A stretch of DNA of 64,000 bases from NCBI RefSeq assembly GCF_039529835.1, contig NZ_CP154262.1:992001-1056000 (forward strand), given 5' to 3'. The notes below the pieces were generated by a model, which saw only the letters and a program-made list of their open reading frames with translations, had not been told where the DNA came from and did no database searches. Both the position numbers and the translations under genes were made by a program. Each line of letters starts with the position of its first letter. The stretch's first letter is position 1. Source of the DNA: Arthrobacter sp. TMP15. Its GTDB lineage: Bacteria > Actinomycetota > Actinomycetes > Actinomycetales > Micrococcaceae. This document shows positions 44,904 through 54,050 of the stretch, piece after piece.

Positions 44904-47900
44904 ATGAATGAATCACATGCACGTCTCAGCAGTATGCGTTCCGGCGGTGCCACGCCTATGCTTGGGCGCTCAAGGTGGCTTGTGGTGGTGCTGGCCGCAT
45001 TGCTGGCGTGGGCCATGGTTGGTGTGAGTTTGATACTCGGTCCAATCTCGGCGGCACTGGCTGCGGATCCCTGCGGCGCCGGGAGTAACCCGATTTCTTG
45101 TGAGAACAGTAAACCCGGCACGGACCCGTCCGTTTGGGATATCTCTGGGGCGGGGGATGCAGACATTCAAGGGTTTTCCACCGACATTAGCGTCAATGTG
45201 GGCCAAACCATGGGCTTCAAGATTAAGACCAATGCCTCGAACTACAGCATCGATATTTACCGCACTGGTTGGTACCAAGGGCTAGGCGCTCGCAAGATCA
45301 CCACCATCAACCCCTCAGCCGCCCTCCCTCAGACCCAGCCGCAATGCCTTTCTGACGTGTCAACGCAACTCTACGACTGTGGAACCTGGGGGCTCTCGGC
45401 GTCGTGGGCGGTCCCGGCCAACGCCGTATCGGGTGTTTATATTGCCTTGTTAAAAAGGAAAGATAATGGAAACACCAGCCACATCACGTTCATTGTCCGG
45501 GATGATTCCAGCCATGCGAAGGTAGTCTTCCAAACCTCAGATCCAACCTGGCAGGCCTACAACACCTACGGCGGAGCGGACTTTTATCAGGGGGCATCCA
45601 TTGGCCGTGCGTTCAAGATCAGTTACAACCGTCCTGTTGTCACCCGTGGAGATGTTGACGGCCGGGATGCTTACTTCGCCAGTGAATACGCAATGGTGCG
45701 GTTCCTGGAACAAAACGGTTATGACACCACTTATATTGCCGGTGTTGATACGGACCGGCATGGCAGCCTGCTGACCAACCACAAAGTGTTCCTCTCAGTG
45801 GGCCATGACGAATACTGGTCCGGCGCGCAACGCGCCAACATCACGGCAGCGGCAAATGCGGGCGTGAACTTGCAGTTCCTCTCCGGCAATGACGATTATT
45901 GGAGGACGCGGTACGAACCCTCCGCCACGGATAACACCAGCTACCGCACCATCACCTCCTACAAAGAGACCTGGTCAAACGCCAAAATTGATCCAGCACA
46001 AGAGTGGACTGGAACGTGGCGGGACCCCCGGTTCGCTTCCCCTGCCAACGGCGGCGGCATGCCGGAAAATGCACTCAGCGGAACCATCTATATGTCCAAC
46101 TACACCGACCTTCCGGTGACAGTGTCCGCCGCTGAGGGGAAGACCCGGCTCTGGCGGAACACGGCACTGAAGTCGCTGGCCGCAGGAACCAAGGCCGCAC
46201 TAGCCCCGCACACGGTGGGCTATGAATCCAATGAAGACCTTGACAACGGCTTCAGGCCAGCAGGCCTGATCCGGCTCTCCACCACAGTTGGCAGCACACC
46301 CCAATACCTGCAGGACTACGGAAATGCTGTTCTGCCAGGAACCACTACCCACAACATCACCCTGTACAAGAACGCGGCCGGAGCTTTGATCTTCTCTGCC
46401 GGCAGCGTGCAATGGACCTGGGGACTGGACCAAACACACGACGGCGCAGGTGCTCCGGCAGATCCTCGAATGCGCCAGGCCCAGGTGAACCTTTTTGCGG
46501 ATATGGGTGCGCAGCCGGCAACCCTTGACCCCGCACTTGTGGCAGCAGCAGCCAGTACGGACACCACCGCTCCGGTGGTTGTTATCGCTAGCCCGGCCAA
46601 TGGTTCGGCAGTTATCAATGGCGCCAAGATGACGCTGAGCGGAACGGCCACGGATAGCGGCGGGGTAGTGGCCGGCGTCGAAGTTTCCACGGATGCGGGT
46701 GCCACTTGGCATCCCGCCAGCGGAACAAGCAACTGGACTTACAGCTACGTACAGCATGGAATCGGCACTCAAAATATCCTGGTACGCGGCATCGATGACA
46801 GTGCCAACTATCCCACCACGCCGAAAAAACTCACCTTGCAAGTCAACGGTCCGTACAGCGTTTTTGGCAATGAGGTGCCAAAGAACGCAGATTCAGGTGA
46901 TGCTGGGTCAACCGTTCTTGGATTGAGATTTAGCCCAACCCAAAACGGATTTATCTCAGGAGTGCGCTTTTATAAGAGTGCAGCCAACACAGGCACCCAC
47001 ACAGGTAGTCTGTGGAACTCCTCCGGAGCTGAGCTGGCGACGCTGATATTCGCCAATGAAAGCGCCAGCGGCTGGCAGAATGCCAAGTTTATTACCCCTG
47101 TGAGCGTCACGGCAGGGCAGAGTTATGTGATCTCCTACCAAGCTCCCAAGGGGCATTACTCCTACGCCACCGGCTACTGGGACTACAAGGGGATTACGGC
47201 TGCTCCGCTGGCAGCAGCGGGCGGGTTCGGCGCTGCACCATCCGGTGTTTATAACACCAACGGCAGCTTCCCCACAGACAGCTATGAGAATAGTAACTAC
47301 TTTGTGGATGCCATCTTTGAAACAACCGACACCTCCCCGTTGGTGGCTACGGGGCAGGTGCCGGTTGGTGGTGCTGGCAGTGTGGGTGTTTCTACTCCTG
47401 TCAGTGCTGTGTTGTCTAAGGATGTGACGGCGGGCAGTGTGGGGATCGTGGTGAAGACGGCGGCGGGGGTTTCGGTTGCTGGTTCCACCTTGTATAACGT
47501 GGCTACGCGGACGGCGGTGTTTACGCCGGCGGCTGCGTTGGCCAAGGGCACGGTGTACACGGCAACACTGAGTGCTGCTAGTGCTGGGGGTGGGGTTACT
47601 GCTGGTGCTGTGTGGTCGTTTACAACTGTGAAGCCGGATACGGTTGGCTGTCCGTGTGGTTTGTATCAGGACAGTGCTGTTCCTACTGTGTTATCGATTG
47701 CTGACGGGACGCCCTTGTCCTTGGGTGTGAAGTTCAGTGCGGCTTCTAATGGCACTGTCACTGGGGTGAAGTTCTACAAGGGGCCTGGGAATACGGGTAC
47801 CCATACCGGTTACTTGTATAAGGCAGATGGGACGTTGCTGGCTTCGGCGGTGTTTGCCGGTGAGTCCACTACTGGGTGGCAGAGCGTGATGTTTGCAACT

Positions 47901-49691
47901 CCTGTAGCGCTCACTGCTGGGACTGAGTATACGGCTGCGTATAGCAATCCGGTGGGTACGTATTCAGCGACACCGGGGGCGTATGGTGGGGACGTTAATG
48001 TTGGTCCACTGCATGTGCCTGCGGGTTCGGCGGTGTACGCCTATGGTTCCAATTATCCGGTGAACGGATCCTCTGCCAGCTACCTGGTTGACGTCATCTT
48101 CACACAACCTGCCATGCCGTTGGTGGCTACGGGGCAGGTGCCGGTTGGTGGTGCTGGCAGTGTGGGTGTTTCTACTCCTGTCAGTGCTGTGTTGTCTAAG
48201 GATGTGACGGCGGGCAGTGTGGGGATCGTGGTGAAGACGGCGGCGGGGGTTTCGGTTGCTGGTTCCACCTTGTATAACGTGGCTACGCGGACGGCGGTGT
48301 TTACGCCGGCGGCTGCGTTGGCCAAGGGCACGGTGTACACGGCAACACTGAGTGCTGCTAGTGCTGGGGGTGGGGTTACTGCTGGTGCTGTGTGGTCGTT
48401 TACAACTGTGAAGCCGGATACGGTTGGCTGTCCGTGTGGTTTGTATCAGGACAGTGCTGTTCCTACTGTGTTATCGATTGCTGACGGGACGCCCTTGTCC
48501 TTGGGTGTGAAGTTCAGTGCGGCTTCTAATGGCACTGTCACTGGGGTGAAGTTCTACAAGGGGCCTGGGAATACGGGTACCCATACCGGTTACTTGTATA
48601 AGGGAGATGGGACGTTGCTGGCTTCGGCGGTGTTTGCCGGTGAGTCCACTACTGGGTGGCAGAGCGTGATGTTTGCAACTCCTGTAGCGCTCACTGCTGG
48701 GACTGAGTATACGGCTGCGTATAGCAATCCGGTGGGTACGTATTCAGCGACACCGGGGGCGTATGGTGGGGACGTTAATGTTGGTCCACTGCATGTGCCT
48801 GCGGGTTCGGCGGTGTACGCCTATGGTTCCAATTATCCGGTGAACGGATCCTCTGCCAGCTACCTGGTTGACGTCATCTTCACGCCAGTAGCAGCACCCC
48901 TGACACTGCTCAGCCAGTCACCTGTCCCAGGGGCAAGTGATCAGGCCGTGGATGCGGTTGTGAAAGCAACGTTCTCGGCACCGCTGGCGGCGGGCTACAC
49001 GGGGAAGTTGAAAAACGGTGCCACGGTGTTGGCCAGCACCACGGCATTATCTGCGGATGGGAAAACACTGAGCGTGACGCCCGCAGCGGCGCTTCCGACG
49101 GGCGCCACCATTTCCGTGACACTGGGCCAGCTTGTGTCCGTCGAAGGTGCCGCACTGGCGGACGCCACATGGCAGTTTGGTACCGCAGATGGCTCGGCAA
49201 CACCAAGTAATTACTCCATGTTCGGTGCGCTTGTACCGGCCACGGCAGCCAACGCAGATGATCCAGCAGCCATTGAATTGGGTGTGGCGTTCACACCCTC
49301 CATAGCCGGGAGCGTAACCGCCATCCGGTTCTTCAAGGGTTCAGGCAACGTGGGCGCGCACACTGGCTCTATCTGGAGCGGGACAGGTGTCAGGCTGGCC
49401 ACTGTCCAGTTCACGTCTGAGACACCAACCGGCTGGCAGACCGCCACTCTAGCCACGCCTCTGGCGCTCACGGCTGGAACCACCTACACGGTCTCCTACT
49501 ATGCACCGAACGGGCGCTACTCATCCACGGGGGCATTCTTTGCGGCACCGTTCACTCAAGGTCCGTTATCCGTGGGCGCCGGCAGCAACGGCCGGTACTT
49601 TTACGGAACTGGTGGAGGCATGCCGGTCAACAGTTGGAACTCCAGCAACTACTTTGTTGATGTGGTGTTCTCTGTGCCGCCAGCACCCTAG
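44904..49691 (+). CDS. Giant secreted DUF4082 / Ig-like repeat protein
   Basis: A 1595-residue exported protein. It has a signal sequence (about residues 22-52), then a large domain like the C-terminal part of N,N-dimethylformamidase beta subunits (about 60-545; IDIYRTGWYQG, SVGHDEYWSGAQRANI, LSGNDDYW). An Ig-like domain follows (about 550-650), then a DUF4082 domain, two near-identical Big_5-like Ig plus DUF4082 units, another Ig-like segment and a last DUF4082 domain. Each DUF4082 ends with the pattern NSSNYFVDVVF. The layout suggests a wall or matrix enzyme or adhesin. ATG 44904 has only a weak site; ATG 44937 is possible. Confidence 0.8.
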   Translation: MNESHARLSSMRSGGATPMLGRSRWLVVVLAALLAWAMVGVSLILGPISAALAADPCGAGSNPISCENSKPGTDPSVWDISGAGDADIQGFSTDISVNVGQTMGFKIKTNASNYSIDIYRTGWYQGLGARKITTINPSAALPQTQPQCLSDVSTQLYDCGTWGLSASWAVPANAVSGVYIALLKRKDNGNTSHITFIVRDDSSHAKVVFQTSDPTWQAYNTYGGADFYQGASIGRAFKISYNRPVVTRGDVDGRDAYFASEYAMVRFLEQNGYDTTYIAGVDTDRHGSLLTNHKVFLSVGHDEYWSGAQRANITAAANAGVNLQFLSGNDDYWRTRYEPSATDNTSYRTITSYKETWSNAKIDPAQEWTGTWRDPRFASPANGGGMPENALSGTIYMSNYTDLPVTVSAAEGKTRLWRNTALKSLAAGTKAALAPHTVGYESNEDLDNGFRPAGLIRLSTTVGSTPQYLQDYGNAVLPGTTTHNITLYKNAAGALIFSAGSVQWTWGLDQTHDGAGAPADPRMRQAQVNLFADMGAQPATLDPALVAAAASTDTTAPVVVIASPANGSAVINGAKMTLSGTATDSGGVVAGVEVSTDAGATWHPASGTSNWTYSYVQHGIGTQNILVRGIDDSANYPTTPKKLTLQVNGPYSVFGNEVPKNADSGDAGSTVLGLRFSPTQNGFISGVRFYKSAANTGTHTGSLWNSSGAELATLIFANESASGWQNAKFITPVSVTAGQSYVISYQAPKGHYSYATGYWDYKGITAAPLAAAGGFGAAPSGVYNTNGSFPTDSYENSNYFVDAIFETTDTSPLVATGQVPVGGAGSVGVSTPVSAVLSKDVTAGSVGIVVKTAAGVSVAGSTLYNVATRTAVFTPAAALAKGTVYTATLSAASAGGGVTAGAVWSFTTVKPDTVGCPCGLYQDSAVPTVLSIADGTPLSLGVKFSAASNGTVTGVKFYKGPGNTGTHTGYLYKADGTLLASAVFAGESTTGWQSVMFATPVALTAGTEYTAAYSNPVGTYSATPGAYGGDVNVGPLHVPAGSAVYAYGSNYPVNGSSASYLVDVIFTQPAMPLVATGQVPVGGAGSVGVSTPVSAVLSKDVTAGSVGIVVKTAAGVSVAGSTLYNVATRTAVFTPAAALAKGTVYTATLSAASAGGGVTAGAVWSFTTVKPDTVGCPCGLYQDSAVPTVLSIADGTPLSLGVKFSAASNGTVTGVKFYKGPGNTGTHTGYLYKGDGTLLASAVFAGESTTGWQSVMFATPVALTAGTEYTAAYSNPVGTYSATPGAYGGDVNVGPLHVPAGSAVYAYGSNYPVNGSSASYLVDVIFTPVAAPLTLLSQSPVPGASDQAVDAVVKATFSAPLAAGYTGKLKNGATVLASTTALSADGKTLSVTPAAALPTGATISVTLGQLVSVEGAALADATWQFGTADGSATPSNYSMFGALVPATAANADDPAAIELGVAFTPSIAGSVTAIRFFKGSGNVGAHTGSIWSGTGVRLATVQFTSETPTGWQTATLATPLALTAGTTYTVSYYAPNGRYSSTGAFFAAPFTQGPLSVGAGSNGRYFYGTGGGMPVNSWNSSNYFVDVVFSVPPAP
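47337..48103 (+). repeat. 767-bp tandem repeat, copy 1
   Basis: This segment is repeated 780 bases downstream (48117-48883) with a single mismatch seen at 47824/48604 (C/G, Ala to Gly). It encodes one Ig-like plus DUF4082 unit. Codons here favour T and G endings (GTGTTGTCTAAG-like runs), unlike the C-rich flanks. Confidence 0.95.
48117..48883 (+). repeat. 767-bp tandem repeat, copy 2
   Basis: Second copy of the 47337-48103 segment, in frame, joined by a 13-base linker. The near identity over 767 bases implies a recent duplication or ongoing gene conversion. Confidence 0.95.
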
Positions 49692-50701
49692 CGAACAACG
49701 GACGGCGACCACGCATGTTCAATAAACAGGGTGGGAGCCCCGCCAACAGTGGCAGGAACCAACCAAACATCACTGTCACCAACTGCACCAGCGCGGGGCA
49801 GACCATAAAGGAGGCTCGCATTGTCAAGCCACTCCACCTGATCGTCCACACTGCGTGTTTCCGACAAAACAGTTTCTACGTTTGTCGCCAAGTCCAGGAC
49901 AGCAATATTCCAATGTGGATTGGGGCCAGGGACAGTGTTCTTCTTATAGGCAATGCGGGTGCCATCGGGGGACAGCGACGGGCACTCAGCAGTTTTCTGA
50001 ATGGAGGTCAGAGTCCGTTTGGCCAGATCCCCGCGCACCAGCCACGTGTTTGTCCCGCTGGCTGCCGTGGCGTAGAAAATATTGTCATCCGCTGAGAACG
50101 TGACGCCCCACAGGTTCCTATCCACGGGGGCAATGGGGTCACCATCAACAATCAAAGCGAAATCTTCCAAATTTCCAAAGTCTCCACCCGCGGCCTTGGC
50201 AATGACTGTTGCCGTTGAAAATCCTGCCGGGGCATAGGCATGGCCGGTGACAAAAGCCGTGGATGCAACCATTTCCCCGTCGGGGGAGACCCTTGTCCGG
50301 CTGGGAATGCCAGGTAACGGCCAGGCCCGTTCTTCCTGCCATGTGGCGTTATAGACCGCAGCTTCAAAAGTGGTGACGATGCCGGCGTTGGTGCGCAGAC
50401 AAGCGTTGGTACCACCGGCGGAATAGACGCGATCACACACCGCTTCGGTGACCTGGCGTGGACCGTCCGGATTGCTCAGGGGCACCGCTGCAACGTGTCC
50501 GTACCCGGCGCCTGAGGCGGTATTTCGAAAAACCACGTGAGGCACTGACGGGTCAATTGCTCCGCTCGTGAGCGTTACTGAAGCGGGTGCGCTCTGGCGC
50601 TGCTGGTACTGGATGAATGACCACACACCATAGCCGATGGCTAGGGCCAAGGTTATTGCGGTGATACTCAAAAGCCACGCCCAGCGTGCCCGGGACGTCA
50701 C
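49688..50701 (-). CDS. Membrane-anchored beta-propeller-like protein
   Basis: The 337-residue protein has one N-terminal membrane helix (about 8-30) and an extracytoplasmic region with repeated TolB/WD40-like blades (TRVSPDGEMVAST, WGVTFSADDNIFYATA, CPSLSPDGTRIAYKK, VEWLDNASLLYGL). I place the start at GTG 50701, which overlaps the stop of the MFS gene (GTGA); the longer open frame to 51154 is only the complement of that gene's frame. It is the last gene of a three-gene minus-strand operon and ends 4 bases inside the stop region of the facing giant gene. Role unknown. Confidence 0.75.
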   Translation of the reverse strand: MTSRARWAWLLSITAITLALAIGYGVWSFIQYQQRQSAPASVTLTSGAIDPSVPHVVFRNTASGAGYGHVAAVPLSNPDGPRQVTEAVCDRVYSAGGTNACLRTNAGIVTTFEAAVYNATWQEERAWPLPGIPSRTRVSPDGEMVASTAFVTGHAYAPAGFSTATVIAKAAGGDFGNLEDFALIVDGDPIAPVDRNLWGVTFSADDNIFYATAASGTNTWLVRGDLAKRTLTSIQKTAECPSLSPDGTRIAYKKNTVPGPNPHWNIAVLDLATNVETVLSETRSVDDQVEWLDNASLLYGLPRAGAVGDSDVWLVPATVGGAPTLFIEHAWSPSVVR

Positions 50702-52002
50702 AACGGAACCTGTGTTGGCTTCAATCCGCGCACTAATAAGACTGCGCAGGGTATAGCTAGGGCCAGAACAACGGCGGCCAAAAGGATTGCCTGTTGGCGG
50801 CCCAAAGCAAACCACAGGATTCCAAAACCAACTGAGGCCACAAGCCTGGATAGCGCCACCACTGTTTGTGCAGCGGCGATCCCGCTCGCTCTGCTGGCTG
50901 GTGTTGAGAATTGGCCAGCCAAAGCGGCTAAGACTCCGTCTGTGGCAGCATAAAAAATGCCCAGAAGAAGCAGGCAAGCCAGCGTTGCCCCCGCACCGGT
51001 GGTAGGCAGTGCCGCGCAGAGGTAGGCCGCCAGCAGAGCCCCGTGTCCCACAATGAACAAGCGCATTCGGCCCCATTGATCTGCCAAACGGCCCAACGGT
51101 ATAGCCAGCACCAGGTAGGCCACGTTGGTTCCAACATAAAGCAGCGGGAACCACTGGGTTGCAAAGGATGCCCTGCTTTGCAGAACCAAGTAAATGAACC
51201 CATCCCCTATGGTCACCAGACCAAAGATGGCAGCCACCAACAGTAGCCTGCGCATGCCTATATTGTTCAAGTCAGCCCACCGGAACGGGAGCCGGCGGGC
51301 TTGCGGGCCAGCCGCGGCAACTGCAGTCTCCGTTGTGGCAGAAGAAGCTTTGGCGATAATGGCAGCACGTTGTTTCCTGCCCGGAACTATCAGGCCCAGG
51401 ACAGCTAGCCCAATGACACCGCAGGCAAGAGAAGCAACAAAAACTGCGTGATATCCATTCGGGATCAGCAAGAGCACAACGAACGCTAGCAATGGGCCAA
51501 TCGTGGCACCTACGGTGTCAAGCATCCTGTGCACACCGAAGGACCTGGCTAGATGCTCAGGCTGGGCGGCTTCAGAGATCATTGCATCACGGGGACCAGT
51601 CCGGATGCCCTTGCCAATCCGGTCCACGGCAATGATGGAGGTGATTGCCCCGAAGCCAGTCGCCACCAGCAGCCCAACTCGCGAGACGGCGGATAAGCCG
51701 TAACCAAGAAAAGCTACCAGTTTGTGGTGGTCTGAGCGGTCAGCGGTCCAGCCAGCGCCAATACGCACCACCGCGCTGATCCCTTGGTTTATACCGTCCA
51801 GAAAACCGTAGGCCACCATGGTCAGTCCCAAAGCGCCGGTGATGTACAGCGGCAGTATGGCACTGACGGATTCGGAGGAGATATCAGTGAAGAGACTGAC
51901 CAGTCCAAGTGAGATGATGATGGGCGATACTTTAAAGACAGTGGACGCGCGGGCTGGCATTTCATCTTTGCCGCCACGGCGATCCGAAAAGGAAAGATAC
52001 AT
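50698..52002 (-). CDS. MFS transporter
   Basis: A 434-residue major facilitator with about 12 membrane helices, the early motif LVSLFTDISSESVSAILPLYI, the RIGKGIRTGPRDAMI loop and a later RLADQWGRMR loop. These fit a clade of putative drug-efflux proteins. It starts 13 bases after the upstream proline-rich gene and overlaps the beta-propeller gene by 4 bases. Substrate unknown. Confidence 0.85.
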   Translation of the reverse strand: MYLSFSDRRGGKDEMPARASTVFKVSPIIISLGLVSLFTDISSESVSAILPLYITGALGLTMVAYGFLDGINQGISAVVRIGAGWTADRSDHHKLVAFLGYGLSAVSRVGLLVATGFGAITSIIAVDRIGKGIRTGPRDAMISEAAQPEHLARSFGVHRMLDTVGATIGPLLAFVVLLLIPNGYHAVFVASLACGVIGLAVLGLIVPGRKQRAAIIAKASSATTETAVAAAGPQARRLPFRWADLNNIGMRRLLLVAAIFGLVTIGDGFIYLVLQSRASFATQWFPLLYVGTNVAYLVLAIPLGRLADQWGRMRLFIVGHGALLAAYLCAALPTTGAGATLACLLLLGIFYAATDGVLAALAGQFSTPASRASGIAAAQTVVALSRLVASVGFGILWFALGRQQAILLAAVVLALAIPCAVLLVRGLKPTQVPL

Positions 52003-52015
52003 TTACTGGGTTTCC

Positions 52016-52684
52016 CTATTTTTCTGCGTGAAAAATGCCGAAGATGCTGTACTCCGTGCCGCCGCTGGGGTGTGGTGTGGCTGTTACGGTGATTTTATCC
52101 GTGCCCCGGGTGAACCACATGGCAGTTGCACCGGTGCTGGCGGGAGCCTGGGCTGCACTTAATCCCAGAGCGGCAAACTGCTTTTGGTAAAATGCCATGA
52201 CGCCCAGCGGTTCGGTGGTGGTGCGGGCAACGAGGCTGACCTGAAGAATTGATCCTTGTGGGCTCACCGAGCTACTTTTCAAAGCTGAAGCTGGTTCGGT
52301 AAGAATCACGGCGGAGGGAAAACCGTCAACAAGCTTCCCGTTGGCGCTGGCCTCGGGCGGAAGCGGCGTCTTGATCAATGGCGCGTCCACCCGAGATTTA
52401 GGCAAAGTTGGATTTGTAGGTTGCCCAACAGGGGGAATTACTTCAAGCGGTCTTTTGGGGTCCGGCGTTGCGGCGGGAGCCTTGGGGTTAGCCGGGGCGG
52501 GCACTGCTGCATTGGTGGCCGGGGCTGGTTTGGGCTCTGATTCTTGGCTTGAAGGGGTAATGGTGGAAACAGCAACCTGTTTTTCGTCGGACTGAACAGG
52601 CAATAAATTCAGGACCACTGCCAAAGCAATAATGATCACAGCAAGACCCAAACCGGCCATTACCAGAATACGTGGTTTCATCAT
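52016..52684 (-). CDS. Membrane-anchored proline-rich protein
   Basis: A 222-residue protein with one N-terminal membrane helix (about 7-28), a Pro/Ala-rich extracytoplasmic linker (about 40-115) and a compact C-terminal domain (about 120-222) that I do not recognise; it includes VMAFYQKQFAALGLSA and ends EYSIFGIFHAEK. It is the first gene of an operon with an MFS transporter and a beta-propeller protein. Function unknown. Confidence 0.7.
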   Translation of the reverse strand: MMKPRILVMAGLGLAVIIIALAVVLNLLPVQSDEKQVAVSTITPSSQESEPKPAPATNAAVPAPANPKAPAATPDPKRPLEVIPPVGQPTNPTLPKSRVDAPLIKTPLPPEASANGKLVDGFPSAVILTEPASALKSSSVSPQGSILQVSLVARTTTEPLGVMAFYQKQFAALGLSAAQAPASTGATAMWFTRGTDKITVTATPHPSGGTEYSIFGIFHAEK

Positions 52685-52872
52685 TGTTCCGAGTCTGTTG
52701 GTTCATGCTCCCACCAATAAATAAGATGACCGCTCAATTGCCGGGCCACCCTATATTCTTAGCTTAGCCCGGCCGCATCCGCGACTCTAGAGCTAGGGGC
52801 AGAAGTTAATCCGTTCGCAACGTGAAGGGATCCTAAATTCTATTATGTTTGATTTTTTCGGTGCATGGATTT

Positions 52873-53325
52873 CTAGCTTTTCCGCGGTGTTAGCCTACGC
52901 GTGCGGGGCCTGCGTACGGCCCACACGAACAGTACAAGTAGCGCGCCAAGGAAAGCTCCGGAGGTGTTGGCCACAATGTCGCTTAGTGCGGGCACTCGTT
53001 GAGGCAGGAATACTCCCTGAGCCAACTCCACGGCGCCTGAGACGGCTGCTGCAATGACGACGCTAAAGAACCATAGGCGGCGTGGCAAGCGCAAGGTTAA
53101 AATAACGCCAAATGGCACGAACAGAAGAATATTGGCACCGAATTCAATTTTGCGGTAGCCAACAAACCATTGTGGTAATCCGTGGGCGTGCAACCACTGA
53201 ATGACATGAGTCAGTGCGCTATCAATGGGCCTGTCCACAGGGGAGGGCCAAAAAAGGATCCCTGCCAACGCAAAAAAATAAACGATGCCTAGGACTATTG
53301 CCACTTTGTGGCTGGTTGTTCTCAC
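52873..53325 (-). CDS. VanZ-family membrane protein
   Basis: The 150-residue protein has four membrane segments and the VanZ-like signature: FGANILLFVPFGVILTL, then ELAQGVFLPQRVPALSDIVANTSGAFLGALL. VanZ relatives are tied to teicoplanin resistance in some bacteria, but most genomic copies have no known role. It is separated from its neighbours by more than 100 bases on both sides. Confidence 0.8.
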   Translation of the reverse strand: MRTTSHKVAIVLGIVYFFALAGILFWPSPVDRPIDSALTHVIQWLHAHGLPQWFVGYRKIEFGANILLFVPFGVILTLRLPRRLWFFSVVIAAAVSGAVELAQGVFLPQRVPALSDIVANTSGAFLGALLVLFVWAVRRPRTRRLTPRKS

Positions 53326-53431
53326 GTGCCCAGTCTAGAGGAGTGTTTCACGGACTTGCGGTGCTTACACCTCTGGTCTGTCTGGTTAACGCGGTAAAAT
53401 GTTCCTTCGCAGGGGTTGCGTTCACATCCGC

Positions 53432-53800
53432 TTAGGCTGCGTTAACGTAGCTCGAAGTCAGTTGGGCTGCAGTTAGATTCCCGCACTGTCGTAATACTCT
53501 GAGTTGTCTAGCGGCATTGACGTTGCAGCCTGACTCAAGAGTTCTGACAAGGTCACTGGCCAGCTCGCCCAACTGGGCGGCACCAACCATCATGCTGGAA
53601 CTGCGAAGGCTTAAGGCAGCGTCCATGGCGTTATCCAGGTGGCCAGCTTTGACGGCTTGGTGAATGCGGCGGAAACGCTCGGGCCACATGTCAATGAAGC
53701 GGCAGACGAAGCTGCGGCAAAGAGCCGTCTCACCGTTGAGCGATTCTTCTAGTGTGTGCAAAGTTTCGGTACAAACAAGAGGCATCATGGTGACAGTCAT
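53432..53800 (-). CDS. HPt-like protein without the phospho-accepting histidine
   Basis: A 122-residue alpha-helical protein with the pattern of histidine phosphotransfer domains: AALSLRSSSMMVGAAQLGELASDLVRTLESG. In true HPt domains the first residues read A-H-x-L-K-G-S-S; here Leu63 occupies the His position and Arg66 the Lys. I place the start at ATG 53800, which has GGGAG 6 bases upstream, not at 53842. It lies just downstream of a histidine kinase gene on the same strand, with CTTGAG repeats in its upstream region. It may bind kinase or regulator without phosphotransfer. Confidence 0.65.
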   Translation of the reverse strand: MTVTMMPLVCTETLHTLEESLNGETALCRSFVCRFIDMWPERFRRIHQAVKAGHLDNAMDAALSLRSSSMMVGAAQLGELASDLVRTLESGCNVNAARQLRVLRQCGNLTAAQLTSSYVNAA

Positions 53801-54009
53801 ATTTGCTCCCAACTCCTGCTTCGTTGTGACACACAATCTCAACTGATGGTGTGTTCACTCTCAATAATAATGCCAGATTAGGCAGATGAGACCGGTTTTC
53901 ACCTAAAAATTGCAATCTTGGCGAAACCTTATACAAAAGGACAACCTTTGTCTTTTAGAAGACCGTTTTCAACACAAAACCACTCAAAATCTTCCCGATT
54001 TGCCGTAAT

Positions 54010-54026
54010 ACTTGAGTCAATCTTGA
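54010..54026. promoter_or_regulatory. CTTGAG-N5-CTTGAG direct repeat upstream of the HPt-like gene
   Basis: Two CTTGAG copies 11 bases apart (one helical turn) lie about 210 bases upstream of the HPt-like start, between it and the kinase gene end. The same spaced repeat occurs at 55935-55951. The 11-base period is typical of OmpR/PhoB-type regulator sites. Confidence 0.45.
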
Positions 54027-54050
54027 GCTTTTCATCAGGCCCGAAGTCTG

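Noticed and set aside
49688-51154. 488-residue version of the beta-propeller protein
   Set aside because: The first 151 codons lie within the MFS gene in another frame and have a Cys/Arg/Gly-rich, non-protein-like make-up; GTG 50701 fits better.
53385-53455. TTAACGC/GCGTTAA inverted repeat near the HPt-like gene end
   Set aside because: One arm is in coding sequence and the spacing is long; likely chance.
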